A stretch of DNA of 64,000 nt, from contig JALJCQ010000022.1 of NCBI GenBank assembly GCA_023091665.1, positions 682,001 through 746,000 of the forward strand, given 5' to 3'. The translations under genes were made by a program, and so were the position numbers. The notes beneath the pieces are model-generated. The model saw nothing but the letters and a program-made list of their open reading frames with translations, was not told the DNA's origin and ran no database searches. Each line of letters begins with the position of its first letter. Positions within the stretch are counted from its first letter, which is position 1. The DNA comes from Pythium myriotylum (Eukaryota; Oomycota; Peronosporomycetes; Pythiales; Pythiaceae). This document shows, in pieces, positions 1-9,680 of the stretch.

Positions 1-1616
1 CTTCCCACCGTCATTTGAAAACCACCGACGTGCGGCATCCACGCGTCAATGGCAGTATAGTTCGATGTCCGTGGCACGTACAGCTGATTTGCAAGTTGAC
101 CGACTTTCACACGATCCACTGTTTGTCGTGGTTGCAAGGAACGTGGAATGTCGATGGTCTCTTCGTCTTCACTATCTGGGGTGCCTCGTTTGCGTTTGGC
201 TGTGTCGCGCTTTCGCATTTCAGCTCCAGACAACAGCCTCCGACACACGAAAGTCCCACCTTGCTCCAACAGATCCATCGCATGAGGCTCGAAGATGTAT
301 CCGCACAGCGATTGTGCGAGCGGGTTTCCATCGCACGACCCCAAAAGGCTTTGCATCTTCGTGCGATCGGATCGCCACTTTGTTCGAGCGATCACTTGCA
401 TCGCCAGTTCTGATGCGTACGCAACTTTGTACTCTCGATATGGTTCTTGACTGTGGATGTGAATCAACGCCTGAATGATCTTGGTCTTCGAATTGATCTC
501 CGAGTAGATGGACACCAGCATAATGCAATCATCGAGAGAACAACTGCTGCATGCGGAAATCAGCAAAGCTTCTGGGTCGGATTGAATGTCTTGCATCACC
601 AGACGAGGTACACCACCCAAGCACTCAAATCGATTATCCCACACATCTGCCGCAGTTGGATACAGTGAAGCAATTGTCGCCAGCTCTTCCTTGGTCCACA
701 GTGGCATGTAGAACACATCTGGAGTCGGTACGAGCTTCTTGAATTCACCAATGCAGTCTCGTCGCGGTGTACTCACGAGCAGAGTCGAGCAATGAAGAAT
801 GGGGAACCCAGGAATCATAGTTGGGTCGACTGAATCAACGAGGCACCACAAATCGACCGACCAGAAATGGCGATTTCCAGCAAAAGGCAGTTGATTGCAG
901 ATCAACATCGACCTGCCATCGAAGTAGATTGGTGGTGCTGCAGTGAGAAACAACACCCGTTTCTTATCCTTGACCAACCTCCACATCACATAGTAGACGA
1001 ACACTGATTTTCCAATGCCAGGCGTGCCAGTGATGACTGCATACTTGACCATGCTTGGGTCCGCATTTGACAGAACTTGAGCAGCGATCGACTTGTACGA
1101 AGATCGAATGTAGAGCTTTTGACGTTTCGTTAGCGGCAGCAACGACGGAAACTCGAGCCAACTGTTGACTTCATCGACCGTGGGGAATTGTGAGAAGAAT
1201 GGATCACTGCAGCGATCGAGAACACCATCTTGTGAAACAGCTTGGGCGGCTTCCTGCTTGGGAACCACCACCAACACGTGGATTTGATCGGTGGACGGCT
1301 CAGGCATATCCTTCAACACCTTCTGAAGGCCAGACTCTCCCTGCAGTTCATTGTCTTCGTGTGTCAGCGCTTCGATTAGAGCAGTCTTTTCCCCTTTCTT
1401 GAGCATCTTCACATCATCGGTGCTTGATTCGAGCCACGTGTTGTCGCCGTTCCTGGCGAGGAACAGATGCAGCTTGCGCGCAGAACATTTGATGTCCTCA
1501 TCCTCATCCTTCGCCTTGATAGCGTCCTTTAAGTCATCCACCAACTCGCTCGCATCGATCTTCACGGAGAAGGCGTTTCCCTCCACGCCAACCAACGCGC
1601 ACACCAACTTCACCAT
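1..1616 (-). CDS. CRN: Crinkler-type effector with P-loop NTPase, unit A (C-terminus cut by window edge)
   Basis: Reading from the ATG at 1616, the frame is open to the window edge and covers residues 1-538 of the 594-residue protein seen complete in unit B. It has the Crinkler header (LFLAR near residue 51, HVLVVVP near 113) and a Walker A motif GTPGIGKS near 197. Crinklers are oomycete proteins that act inside plant cells, many in the nucleus. This copy has the same length as unit B with no indels. It differs in a dense patch at 1048-1228 just upstream of Walker A, where the protein stays in frame but many residues change. That pattern suggests gene conversion from another CRN paralogue. 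The last residues, including part of the C-terminal domain, lie outside the window. Confidence 0.88.
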   Translation of the reverse strand, partial: MVKLVCALVGVEGNAFSVKIDASELVDDLKDAIKAKDEDEDIKCSARKLHLFLARNGDNTWLESSTDDVKMLKKGEKTALIEALTHEDNELQGESGLQKVLKDMPEPSTDQIHVLVVVPKQEAAQAVSQDGVLDRCSDPFFSQFPTVDEVNSWLEFPSLLPLTKRQKLYIRSSYKSIAAQVLSNADPSMVKYAVITGTPGIGKSVFVYYVMWRLVKDKKRVLFLTAAPPIYFDGRSMLICNQLPFAGNRHFWSVDLWCLVDSVDPTMIPGFPILHCSTLLVSTPRRDCIGEFKKLVPTPDVFYMPLWTKEELATIASLYPTAADVWDNRFECLGGVPRLVMQDIQSDPEALLISACSSCSLDDCIMLVSIYSEINSKTKIIQALIHIHSQEPYREYKVAYASELAMQVIARTKWRSDRTKMQSLLGSCDGNPLAQSLCGYIFEPHAMDLLEQGGTFVCRRLLSGAEMRKRDTAKRKRGTPDSEDEETIDIPRSLQPRQTVDRVKVGQLANQLYVPRTSNYTAIDAWMPHVGGFQMTVG

Positions 1617-1756
1617 GCTTCCAATTGCTTTCTGCGAGTGAAGTACGTTCTCACTATTCGTATTTCAGCCAATCAAACGACGTTGGTTTTTTCCCCATTT
1701 GGGTGATTGAACAACTGGAGATACAAAATATATTTATCTATATAGACACAAAAAGC

Positions 1757-2014
1757 ATGGATATTACGTATCTATCCGATACCGATGATACTGGTTATGT
1801 TGATGATGTCCAGCTCAATGAACCGGTAGATACCGAAATAATGAGTGATTTATATGAGTACCCCAAAATAGAAAAGCATTCAGCATCTGAAATAATACAG
1901 CTCTGTAAGGAAATTGATTTAATAAGTGCAGCTATCAAGAGCCGGCATCAGAGATGCCTCGGGTTCCTCTGGAACCCACAGTGTCAGAATATCAACGAAA
2001 AGCACACTAACTAG
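1757..2014 (+). CDS. Small acidic protein of virus-like block 1, unit A
   Basis: An 85-residue ORF from an ATG at 1757. The open frame continues upstream to about 1625 without a clear reason to start there. The sequence is AT-rich and the protein is acidic (runs of D and E in the first 50 residues), with a tail rich in K, N and Q. It converges with the 130-residue ORF on the other strand and the two overlap by 8 bases at the stop codons (2007-2014). I recognise no family. Its AT-rich composition matches the neighbouring adenain-like protease gene, so I assign it to the same virus-derived segment. Whether it is expressed is unknown. Confidence 0.45.
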   Translation: MDITYLSDTDDTGYVDDVQLNEPVDTEIMSDLYEYPKIEKHSASEIIQLCKEIDLISAAIKSRHQRCLGFLWNPQCQNINEKHTN

Positions 2015-2399
2015 GAAAAACACGTATTTTGTCGTATCCGTCATAATATTTGAACACAACTCCATCAACTTTATCATTTCGGATGTTCTCAATGATTGCT
2101 TTACGCAACATACGATTATGTCCAGTATCGATGCACCATTGTTTGTATCTGACATTCAATATTGTTAATGGGATTTCCAGGTAGTCTCCCTTACTAACAA
2201 ATCCATCCTTGAGTAAATCTTCTCTATCTTTTGTAAATATCTCTTCATTAAAGTATTTTGAAATGGATGTTTCAACCTTTTTTTGAGCTAATTCAGAGCG
2301 AAGATACTCCAATTCTTTCATTATCGCATCAATTCTATGATCATCTTTTGGAGCAACTTCATTAACTCCAGTATCTCTATAACGTCTGATTCCATTCAT
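2007..2399 (-). CDS. 130-residue protein of virus-like block 1, unit A
   Basis: Complete ORF from ATG at 2399 to TAG at 2007. The N-terminal half is charged and predicted helical (residues 20-60, possible coiled coil). The C-terminal half has a YKQWC-x3-GH segment followed by K/R residues and a final YDGYDKIRVF stretch. This resembles the small winged-helix tail found at the end of viral D5-like primase-helicases and related giant-virus proteins, but the match is by eye and weak. It starts 7 bases after the stop of the protease gene in the same direction, a spacing typical of compact viral genomes. Identical in all three units. Confidence 0.5.
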   Translation of the reverse strand: MNGIRRYRDTGVNEVAPKDDHRIDAIMKELEYLRSELAQKKVETSISKYFNEEIFTKDREDLLKDGFVSKGDYLEIPLTILNVRYKQWCIDTGHNRMLRKAIIENIRNDKVDGVVFKYYDGYDKIRVFPS

Positions 2400-2406
2400 A
2401 ATTATA

Positions 2407-2684
2407 TTAAAGAAGCGAAACTTCTGTATTCAAGTCGTAAAAATTTCTGAATAAGTCTGGTTGATTGTGTTGTTTGCTATAAAGATACGGCAGACTCCAT
2501 AAACCACAATAATTATCATAGGTCCCTTGAAACTGTTTATTATTACATTTCATATCACCCAGAATTCTTGGAGGCCCCAAACCCATCGAATCAAAGTATT
2601 CATTGTTGCAAACACAAACCCAATGGCCTACACCTGAGTCTAATCGAAGCAATATAATATAGCTTCCATTCCCTAGGGGGCCTC
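2407..2684 (-). pseudogene. Adenain/Polinton-like cysteine protease, N-terminus cut by E1 LTR, unit A
   Basis: About 92 codons remain. The catalytic core of a C5/Ulp1-type viral maturation protease is visible: GHWVCV (His), YFDSMG followed by PP (Asp), Gln in the NNKQFQG segment, and YCGLW (Cys). The FDSxG-x2-PP and CG-aromatic signatures are typical of adenovirus-like proteases in Polintons/Mavericks and related viruses. The frame runs without an ATG into the LTR that begins at 2685, so the gene lost its start when the LTR joined. In unit A a Leu after the catalytic Cys region is Pro (CGLWSLPYL), unlike units B and C. Confidence 0.72.
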
Positions 2685-3480
2685 TGTCGTGTGGCAGAAT
2701 CAAAAACGGACACCTGGCGTACGTAGGCTCGCTCTTGAGTCACCGACGGCAACAATATTCTCAGGAAAGGGGTGGATCTTGCGTGCTTCGAACACTCGCT
2801 TCAGACTCGGATATCACAACTTCTTTGAAGCGGAGACCCGAAACTCTGACACGACACTACAACTAGACCCTCACAAGTCTAGAGGCAGCGAGAAAGAACG
2901 GCTTGAAGGCGATGGAGCTCCTGGAGAACTCCTACGGGGAACTTGGCAGGAAGCGCAGGCAAAACCACCCGGCCCTCGGCCAGACTGATCACTTCGGATC
3001 GCGACTGTACCCAAAACAGGCGGCCGATCGACCAGACTGATCACTTCGAAACTCTTAGTAACTTCCTCGAGATACTGACGGGCTACTGTTGAGGGAGGAT
3101 CAGGGGGCTTCTGCGAGAAGGAGGAAAAATTGTGGACTGACTCCCACGGAATTAGCGGCGGAGAATCGCCCCCTTTTCCGTGGGTTATTGGGTGGTAAGC
3201 ACCCGTTCCTACCTACTGAAATCTGTCAAATATAAGGTTCCTACTCCTACTGTTTTTATGTGAGGCTTCTGAATAAAGAGAAATACGATACCTTGTACCG
3301 CCGAGTCTGGAATACGGAATCTTGACTTGGGCGCCAGACTGTTCACTTCGTTTTGGCTTGGGTAGTAAGGGTACGCCAGACTGATCACTTCCTTGGGACT
3401 TGGTCGTGGACACCTTCGCCTGACCGGCCACCTAGCGCTTGCAGAAACTCATGCCCGCGGAATCGGGGCGCTATACCACA
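2685..3480 (-). repeat. E1-A 3' LTR (796 bp)
   Basis: Direct repeat of 17355-18151, with TG...CA ends. It holds four copies of the E1 17-base motif (2980, 3032, 3334, 3376). Near the end it reads gaccggccacc, where all right-hand LTRs read gactgatcacc. It also carries private changes near 2905 not seen in other copies. Confidence 0.92.
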
Positions 3481-3490
3481 GCCGTCCCCT
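3481..3490 (-). other. Candidate polypurine tract of E1-A
   Basis: On the minus strand AGGGGACGGC lies directly before the 3' LTR, where plus-strand DNA synthesis would be primed. It is short and broken by one C. The position fits; the sequence alone is weak. Confidence 0.4.
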
Positions 3491-3541
3491 GCGAAGCTCC
3501 AGCACCGCGAAGAAGAGCGAGCACACCTGGATCACCCGTCT

Positions 3542-4600
3542 TTACAGCAGCACTGCGTTTTGGGCGTCGCCAATGACTCTCGAGTCGTTAGCGCTGGCCA
3601 GCTTCCTCATGTGGTCCTTGTCTTTCAACACAGCGCCGGCTTCCTCTGGCGTCCATCTCGACCTCCCGTACGTGATCCTCATGTCAATCGCTTGTTGGCG
3701 GAATTTCGCCCACGTGCTGTCTTGAGCGAGAGTCTGGTCATCTGCGAGAACGAACATGTACTCCTTGGCACGACTCAGGGACACCAGCAATCGCGAGGGG
3801 TTATTCTTCAAGAATCCCATTTTCACGTGACGCACCATCAAGGTGATCGTAATGTCAGCTTCGCACCCCTGGCTTGAGTCCACAGTCTTCACTTCTACGT
3901 CTAGGAAATTCTCGTAGAGATTTTTCCACTGTAGAGCATCTTCCTTTAATCTCTTGACCTGCTCCGCGTAAGGGGAGATAACTAGGATACTCTTGCGCCA
4001 CACTCTGTGCGTCATCTTGGATTGCAGTTTGAGTTGCGCCTTGATCCGCATGATCAGTTCCATCACCAGCGCTTGTTCAATCACATTCACAAACTTCTCC
4101 TCGCTCGCAGATTTCCGTCGCCCGTCAGGGTGAAAACCTTCGTTGCCCGAGTCGAGCCATATTGCAGACGGTCCTCGAGGCAGGGGCGGTCCGTTCTCGA
4201 TTCCATCCCTAGACCAACTTGCGTCATCCTGCAGAGGCGGTAGCAGCATCCCAACTAGATATCCTGGAGTGTTGCTGATAGCGGAGCGCAGCGGGTAGTC
4301 GTAAAAGGGTTGCAATAGTGTCACCAAATCTGGTCCACACCGAAAAATGTCCTCCGTCGTTAGCCCCGGGAACTTCATGCCGTAAGACGCGTAACAATGC
4401 TCGAACGTGTGGAACACAGACCAATTGAGCTTGTGCCGTCTCTCATCGCCGGGGAACCTCTCAGCGAAATTTGTCGGCAGCGAGCTGTACCCCCGCAGCT
4501 GATTGGGGTCCCCTGCTAGTAGCAGCGTGTGCGTATCTTCGCGAAGAGCTTGGATCACCGCGGCTTCTGCAACCTGCGCGCCTTCGTCGATGATCACCAC
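3542..4600 (-). pseudogene. SF1 UPF1-like helicase C-terminal part, headless copy, unit A
   Basis: Same frame as the 385-residue ORF of unit B but without its first 32 residues and without an ATG; the first possible start is a GTG at 4600. Helicase motifs II (IIDEGAQ), III (AGDPNQLRG), V (TVDSSQG) and VI (SLSRAKEY) remain. The 577-base deletion at 4608/4609 removed the ATGA junction with the upstream ORF and fused that ORF out of frame. This copy is unlikely to make an active helicase. Confidence 0.85.
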
Positions 4601-7600
4601 GTGATTCGTCTATCGCCAGGAAACGTCGCACGTAGTTCAATAGACTTGTCCTCGGAACCCACATTAAATCGAGTCTGCTTGGTTGGGCTGACGTGATACT
4701 CGCGTTCGTGACTATAAACCACCGGGATCCAGATCTCATCAACACCCCGCGACCCAGTACCTGACGTTCGTGCAAGTATCTCTCGCCTGCCACCACCGCA
4801 CCGTAATCCCATGGCGAGAGCTGCGCTTCGCAGACTTGCTGATCCATAGTCATGTCCAGAGAGAGGTATAATGTGGTCATCGAGCACAACAACGGCTGGA
4901 GATGGGTCACCGATCTTGCACCATTGCTCCCTTGTTCGTCACCTTCGCTTCCACCGCCAGGCCATTCTCCTGACATCTGATTAGTCATCGATCCCCCTGA
5001 GAGCCTCAACCGGACACACTGCGCATCTCGCTTGATGGGTGGCAAGTCGGGGCCTTCAGTGGCGTAGAGCATCTCGAGATGCGTCGCAAGCGCGCCCGCC
5101 AGCAGATAGTCTCTCACGCTCGTGAAATAGTCGAAGTTGACCCGTCGCATCTTGAAATATCGCCAGTGTCTACACTCGCCTTCATACTGGAAATGCGGGC
5201 GGTTCACATCGTACGCTAGGCAGCAGTCTTTGTCCCGGCACTCTCCGTACTTGTCTGTCCACATCTCCCGCAAGAATATTGCGCGCGATTCTTCGCCACG
5301 CGAGAGGATTGTTCCGGCCAGCATTAGTTCCCTCAGCAAGCACTTGTCGACAGGGGGTGCCGGACCGTCGGGAAGACGCATTTTGTCTAGGCCGCCTTCA
5401 ATCATATCTTGCACGCGCTGCTCACTGTCCTTGTAGAACATCCTCAACTTGGAGTCTGGTGCGAGGTCACTTGCTCTCAAACGATCACATGTGTCGGCTG
5501 AGAGAACTTTCCTTGATTGGTCTGGAGCAATTCGGACGGTGATGTATTGTGGTGCACCATCGTGTGCATTTCGCCACACCACTTCGTCCTCTTCTATCAT
5601 CGGCGCAGCGTGTGGTGGGTCTTGAGGTCCTCGGATCTCGTGGGATCCGCCTTTGATGCTCTCAGCGGCATGGTCTTCCAAGCTGGAGGGAGCGTGCCCC
5701 ACGGAAGGGACCAGACTGTTCACTACACTTCGACTGGCGACTGGTTCCTTGGCCAGACTGATCACTTCAGATGGAGGGTCTACTAAAAGGCCGACCAAGT
5801 TAGTTGCCTTCGCTACCTCCGCCAGACTGTTCACTCCAGCTTGTGTGGCCTCTGGCAAATCCTCCAGACTGTTCACTTCGTCTTCACCGCCCACTAATGG
5901 GGTAGCCAGACTGATCACTTCGGGTGCGTGGTCGGAAACTTCGTCTGCCTTGGACGAAGCTTGAGCAATCGGAACGTCGGCTGTATCTGCTGGCACGCCT
6001 TCATACACTGGAATTGAAGGCGTTTCGTCCGTGGCACCTTCGCGTACGCTTCCTCCGGGAGCCTGCAGTTCGTGGGTCTCAGTCTCTCTAGGCGCTGGAG
6101 TTTCTCTAGTAGTTCCTGTGGTCACCGTAGCGCTGTCTTCAAGGCTCTCGCCCGCATCCGTCGCTCTGACACCGTCTCCTTGCTCTAAGGTCGTCGGCAG
6201 ATTCTCTGCTTGGCCGCTCATCCCCTGGTCCGTGTCCTGCTTCGACTCTTCACTAGCTTGCTGGCTGCAATATTCCACGATGGCCGTCACCTCGCCAAGA
6301 GCCTGTGCCACGGCAAGGTCGACGTCTTCTTCATCAGGTCTGACTGGGTCATTCGTTGGTGCGTCATCATCTGACTCTTCATTCACGCCCTCGAACAAGA
6401 TCTCATCTCCACTCTCGGCGACGCTCTCGACCTCCGCATTGTCAGATCGCAGGGCCAGCAGCGTCTCAGCCAATACGGCGCTTGGCATCGTGCATCCCGA
6501 GTGGGCAGCGGTCTTCCCTGGCCGAGTGGCACCACCTTGGTTGGCCTCACACACAAACGGCTCGATGAGAATTCCTTGGCCTGGACTGGCTTCCTTCTCT
6601 TCCGTCGAACCACCGACTTCCTTATCGATAACTTTCAGCTCTTTCCAACGACGACGCACAGCAAACTCGGAGACTTCCAACGCTGCCGAGAGTTCTTTAA
6701 CTGCTTGTCCGCGCTTCCGCTTCTCTTGCTTCATAGCTTGACGGGTCTGTTGATCGTCCTTGTCCGTCCACCGCCTGGGCAGCTTCGTCGCTTCGGGCTT
6801 CCCATCACGTAAGGTGTTCAGTCGTTTATTGATGGCCACAATGGTGCGGTCACCAATGGGTACTCCATCTCGTTCTCCGAGGGCCAGGAACTCGCTCTGT
6901 ATCGCTTCGTGACATATAGCTGCGCCCTCGTCCTTATGCGCGTGTAGAGCCTTCATCAATACGGCGTCTTCGTCGGGATGCCATACTCGGCGCGCCATAG
7001 TCAGCGTTTGTCGGTCCGTGGCCGTCCCCTGGTCGCTTGAACGGTTGCTCTTGCGACTCGAATCTCGCTCTGAGATGCTGGAAAGCTTGGTCATCACCGT
7101 CTTGTATTCTCGAGATGCCCACCCGTGAGCCTGAACCTTATCAAGATACTTCGCATATATGTCTCGGTTCGAGGTCTTCGCCTTCTTCTCCGCAGTCAGA
7201 AACGCTTCTTGCTCAGGCGTCCACTTGGCGAGCTTGGGCTCTGTACTCTTCCTCAACTCTGGATCTCTTTGGCAGCGAGCTCGGCAGGCATTAGCATCAC
7301 GCAATGGGTGTCCGGTAACTTCGTTGATCTTGTTGAATTCCTCAGCGAACCGGTTCCACGTCCACTTGTTGCGGTCCTTCAGCTCGTACAGGACGCGTAA
7401 CGTCTTGAGCTGCCCTTCCGGCCAGTGTGAGCCAGCACTCTTCTTCGAGGCCGAACGAGCAGGGGCTTCAGCTTGGCTTCCGGCACGAGCGAGCTTTCTT
7501 GACGAGTTGACAGAAGTATCTCCTTCATCTTGAGCCGTGTGTCGAGCGGAAGTCGAGGGCGGTGGCGTTTCTTGATGCGTACCTTGCCGTGTAGCTTCTC

Positions 7601-7703
7601 CTTCAATTCCAGGCGGCGTCTCGATTGTGTCTTGCCGCCCTTCGTCTGAGCCCTCTACCTGGCCCTTGTCAGTCCCACGCTTGCGCTTCATGCCAGCTGC
7701 CAT
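4461..7703 (-). pseudogene. SANT-repeat/helicase ORF, truncated by 577-bp deletion, unit A
   Basis: Starts with ATG at 7703 and follows the 1194-residue protein of unit B to about residue 1032. There the deletion shifts the frame and adds a 48-residue unrelated Arg/Ser-rich tail that ends at 4461, overlapping the downstream helicase fragment in another frame. The four Myb/SANT-like repeats and the acidic linker with EVISL/EVNSL repeats are intact, while the Walker A segment is gone. It could still give a DNA-binding protein without helicase activity, but that is inference. Confidence 0.82.
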
Positions 7704-8825
7704 TGTTCCGTCCGCCAGACCTGATCACTTCGCGCCGGCCTCGATAGGGTGTCTCCGCCAGACTGTTCAACTCACTTGATTTCCTCGTTCGCAGTGGAAG
7801 TTTCTTGACGCTTCAATCGAGCTCTCCCCTTCTTACACGTTCTTATACGTTCTTAGACGTCGGGGCTGGATCCTCACCAACCAGACTGTTCACTTCCGTT
7901 TCAGGGACCTCCACCTCGTCCGCCAGACTGATCACTTCACCTGGGGCCGTTAGGTTCGCGTAAACCCTTCAGTGCGTACTTGGTCCTCTGGCTGGGATGG
8001 TTAGAAGGCCGGCCTCTCCCATTTCTTGATCGAGCCTGAAGTTTCTCGACGCGCCTTGGTGCGCCAAGCCCGCCGCTCGTTCTCGGCCTCCACCCGCGCT
8101 GCCATCTCCTTCCATGATCACTCCCGCTTGCTGCTCCAAGTTCACACAGTCCCTTAACGTCGTCCAAGGTAATTATCGTCGGCGAAGAACATCGATTTGT
8201 TGACGGCTGCTAACGCTTTTTTCTCACCCTCCATGCCAGCGCCGCCCGCGCTCTGTCAAGCCGTTGTCGACCACAGCGGACACGTACTCATAGGCGCTGC
8301 CATCATTCGGATAAGACGAATAGCCATGTTCACACACCGTTTCTGCTCCTTCACTTGCGTTCACCGTCATAGACACCGATTTCGACTGATCCTTCCCCTC
8401 ATGGTGACCAGACTGATCACTTCACCGAAACCGACCAGACCGATCCCTAACAAGCCTGGCCAGACTGATCACTTCGCTTCCCTTGGGTCCAGTATTTAAA
8501 GCCAAGTCGCACCACTCATCAACCAAACAGGTCTCTTGCCTCCGGCGCCATTCGTCACCGCGCTTCGCCCTACGAGTTCGAGTCGTCCCCAGTCATCTTC
8601 ACATCATCAACGCAGGCCGCGCCACACTACAAAGGTGCGCTCTTCCTCTCTGACATCCATACCGCTTCGTTCCTCTCTGGCGCACGGGCCTCCTCGTCGA
8701 TCACATCTCGCTTGTCATCAGTCACCTCATTTTCACCATTTTCTTCGCACATGCAACCGGCGCATCAAGACTGATCCACTCGAATGAGCCCTTCAGTTCG
8801 ACAACGCCGCGGCTTCTTGGCGGAT
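7704..8825. other. Untranslated spacer between Cys-rich ORF and SANT-helicase ORF, E1-A
   Basis: No convincing ORF. It contains six copies of the E1 motif or close variants (7715, 7758, 7881, 7923, 8408, 8460), a degenerate one near 8435, a three-fold decamer (7831-7860) and a TATTTAAA box (8493-8500). A 48-base stretch present in units B and C is missing here near 8751, between short CA matches. It probably works as the leader and promoter region of the SANT-helicase gene. Confidence 0.6.
7831..7860 (-). promoter_or_regulatory. Three-fold decamer with TATAAG, upstream of SANT-helicase ORF, unit A
   Basis: Plus strand shows tcttacacgt, tcttatacgt, tcttagacgt in a row. On the sense strand this is ACGTnTAAGA three times, and the middle copy gives TATAAGA. 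It lies about 130-155 bases before the ATG at 7703, which suits a core promoter or a factor array. Function is inference. Confidence 0.35.
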
Positions 8826-9287
8826 TCAGTCCGCGTCAAACCGTCTCAACTCGCTTGTTTCTCTCGGCGGGTTCGATCCGCTCCGAGTCCTCCTAACTCT
8901 CTCGTTTCTTTCTAAGGCTTCTACGACAGGGGTGGTCAACGTCCGCGCTTCCCATACTGCTTCGCTGATCAGGCTCAACAGCAGATCACCACTTTCGCTG
9001 ACACGTGCGTGCGCTCGCTTCTGTTCTTCGTCCGGTAGTTGGTCAGACAGCCAGATTCCAAACATGCGCTTCACTCGCCACCTCGCCCACCACATCGCCT
9101 CAATTGTCGTCTCGCCGGACAGTCTCCGTGTCAAGACGTAGCCCCTTTCGGTCAACCCAGTGCACTGGCACCGCCTAAGGCTTGTAGCTTCCATGTCAAC
9201 AATACAATATTCATTCTTGATGCATCCACCGCATACCCATGGCAGAATGCGCTCACCACAAAACGTAGCTCCTTGAAACTTGTTCAT
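8826..9287 (-). CDS. Cys-rich 153-residue orphan protein of E1, unit A
   Basis: ATG at 9287 (a GTG directly before it is in frame, and a stop lies two codons further up). The first 45 residues contain six Cys: one alone, then C-x2-C, then another single Cys, then C-x-C, a spacing that could bind zinc. The rest has WWARWRVKRMFGIWL, an aromatic basic stretch, then a charged tail. The family is unknown. It sits between pol and the SANT-helicase gene in the same direction and is kept open in all three units, which suggests that the element uses it. It could be an accessory nucleic-acid-binding protein. Confidence 0.6.
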   Translation of the reverse strand: MNKFQGATFCGERILPWVCGGCIKNEYCIVDMEATSLRRCQCTGLTERGYVLTRRLSGETTIEAMWWARWRVKRMFGIWLSDQLPDEEQKRAHARVSESGDLLLSLISEAVWEARTLTTPVVEALERNERVRRTRSGSNPPRETSELRRFDAD

Positions 9288-9680
9288 CACATGTCAACTT
9301 CGCGATTTCTTGTGCAACCAACTCGGGTCCGCACCTCAGCATTCCGCAGCCAACTTGGGCCCCCGGCGCCGGATTCCATCGCAGGCTGTACAGTGGGTTT
9401 GATCCACCTTTCAACCCCAGAACTTGACCTTACCACGTACTCGATCCGCGTCAGGTCACTATAGAGCTGTACTTCGATTCAGCTCTTTCTTCTTCTCCTT
9501 CTCCTCATCATCTTTCCTTCCTCAGCGTCTCTCCTTCAGTCGCGGCGCTCCGCATCACCTCGCCGCGCACCTTCAGTCTCGTCCCCTCATTCTTGTGACC
9601 TCGCTCCGGCCAGACTGTTCACTTGGTCCCTTCGCCGAGCACCTTCTCACACCAGACTGGTCACTTCGCCAGGTCACTCT
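9288..9680. other. Spacer between pol and Cys-rich ORF, E1-A
   Basis: No ORF with support. It holds two E1 motif copies (9610, 9653) and a 41-base pyrimidine tract on the plus strand (9483-9523), which is purine-rich in the sense RNA. The tract ends in CAG on the plus strand, like a splice acceptor of an antisense transcript, but nothing else supports that. Confidence 0.5.

Noticed and set aside
2689..2988. 99-residue plus-strand frame (MWQNQKR...) present in every LTR
   Set aside because: It starts with GTG, is antisense to the gag 5' end, and is explained by the LTR repeat. No domain or composition supports it.
6031..6741. 236-residue plus-strand frame opposite the SANT-helicase ORF
   Set aside because: Shadow of the real gene: Ser/Ala-rich with no motif, and it follows the codon pattern of the opposite strand.
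7937..8167. 76-residue minus-strand frame in the spacer
   Set aside because: No ATG, basic low-complexity composition and no homologous look; treated as noncoding.
8536..8787. Pro/Ser/His-rich plus-strand frame downstream of TATTTAAA
   Set aside because: Starts with TTG and its length changes with the 48-base indel; kept only as a weak antisense note.
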